Assembly: GCA_021771675.1 (NCBI GenBank) | Contig: JAETOP010000089.1 | Coordinates: 1-15,357 of the forward strand | Reading direction: 5' to 3' | DNA length: 15,357 nucleotides | From: Oscillospiraceae bacterium | GTDB lineage: Bacteria > Bacillota_A > Clostridia > Oscillospirales > Oscillospiraceae | Shown here: in pieces, positions 14,788-15,357 of the stretch | Numbering within the stretch: the first letter of the stretch is position 1 | How the letters are laid out: every line of letters begins with the position of its first letter | Made by a program: the position numbers and the translations under genes | The notes under the pieces: generated by a model | What the model saw: only the letters and a program-made list of their open reading frames with translations | What the model was told of the DNA's origin: nothing | The model's database searches: none

Positions 14788-15357
14788 ATTTGTAAGGCTT
14801 GCGGAAGTAGTCAATAAGAAAAAGGATATGCGCATCGTGAGCGTGACGGTGATCCCCACCATTGCCGACTGCTCCGGGCGTATCTGGTTTACCGACCTCC
14901 AACTGCAGGAAGGCTCTGCGTTAAGCGGTTATGCTCCGCACACGGAGGTCTGCCTGCAGAAATGCCGGGAGAACGGTGGGATTAAGCCTCCCGTATGGTT
15001 CAATGGCGTGGTGCGCTCGGAGGAGACGGTGGTCCTTTTCAACATGGGGAAAACATCCGCTCCATTAGACATCCACATCTACCCAAAATCGGACATGGCG
15101 GCGGGGACGGTGCGGCTTGCCCAGGGCGTGGGCGGCCAGAGGGTGTCTTTTCCCGATGCCATGAAAGCAGAGGATGATATTGCGCTGCTTGCTGAAAGCA
15201 GGGAGTGTACACGGAACGGCGCAGCATTTAAGAAAGAGGGATTCTACCAGTACAGCGCCGCATGGGATTCCAAACATAAGGTGGCGCTGGAAAGCGGCAA
15301 AACGGCGAGATTATTATTTACAATGCAGGAGATGCAGGAAGGGGGCGGGACATTCTG
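14780..15357 (+). CDS. Tail-tip accessory protein, partial at window end
   Basis: The frame is open from ATG 14780 to the last base (192 codons seen, no stop). GAGGTGG lies seven bases before the ATG. It begins MAEFVRLAEVVNKKKDMRIV and then SVTVIPTIADCSGRIWFTDL followed by QLQEGSALSGYAPHTEV, matching the preceding small protein. The rest is an unrecognised beta-rich part: a VWFNGVVRSEETVVLFNMG strand pair, LDIHIYPKSDMAAGTVRLAQ, and ECTRNGAAFKKEGFYQYSAA followed by a KVALESGKTARLLFTMQEMQ strand. There is no signal peptide or enzyme motif. By position it is a tail-tip or baseplate part, possibly ahead of the receptor-binding gene. Its true length and function are unknown. Confidence 0.75.
   Translation, partial: MAEFVRLAEVVNKKKDMRIVSVTVIPTIADCSGRIWFTDLQLQEGSALSGYAPHTEVCLQKCRENGGIKPPVWFNGVVRSEETVVLFNMGKTSAPLDIHIYPKSDMAAGTVRLAQGVGGQRVSFPDAMKAEDDIALLAESRECTRNGAAFKKEGFYQYSAAWDSKHKVALESGKTARLLFTMQEMQEGGGTF

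Overview
The window is the head-and-tail structural module of a temperate-type siphovirus (a prophage or phage) with an HK97-like head. All genes lie on the + strand and are tightly packed. Strong AGGAGG-type Shine-Dalgarno sites, several GTG starts, a phi13-type major tail protein and a TP901-type tape measure point to a Firmicutes host. The GC-rich codon use and the style of the proteins fit a gut Clostridia/Lachnospiraceae-like host; that placement is inference.

Layout: (1) 1-433: the 3' end of an unidentified upstream gene, a 64-aa hypothetical gene, and a leader with a GNRA-capped hairpin. (2) 434-2041: large terminase. (3) 2042-2510: a small acidic protein gene between terminator-like structures, a moron-like cassette. 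(4) 2520-5839: portal, ClpP-like prohead protease (overlapping the portal gene by 110 nt) and major capsid protein with an N-terminal delta domain; no separate scaffold gene. (5) 5860-7201: connector and neck genes (gp6-like, head closure, gp10-like, tail-terminator-like). (6) 7185-8353: major tail protein and the tail assembly chaperones G and GT, the latter made by -1 frameshifting at A AAA AAC. (7) 8406-11243: tape measure protein with a 19-unit 11-residue repeat. (8) 11259-15357: distal tail protein, a large tail-tip protein with a LamG-like N-terminus, and two further genes carrying related half-domains, the second cut by the window end.

Together the genes package DNA (terminase, portal), build and mature the capsid (protease, major capsid protein), close the head and join it to the tail (connector genes), and build a non-contractile tail of set length (major tail protein, G/GT, tape measure) with its adsorption tip (Dit, tail-tip protein and the genes after it). 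No small terminase, lysis, integrase or repressor gene is recognisable here. The least ordinary parts are the bracketed small gene at 2136-2435, the higher-order repeat in the tape measure, and the apparently split or duplicated carbohydrate-binding-like domain at 14274-14900.
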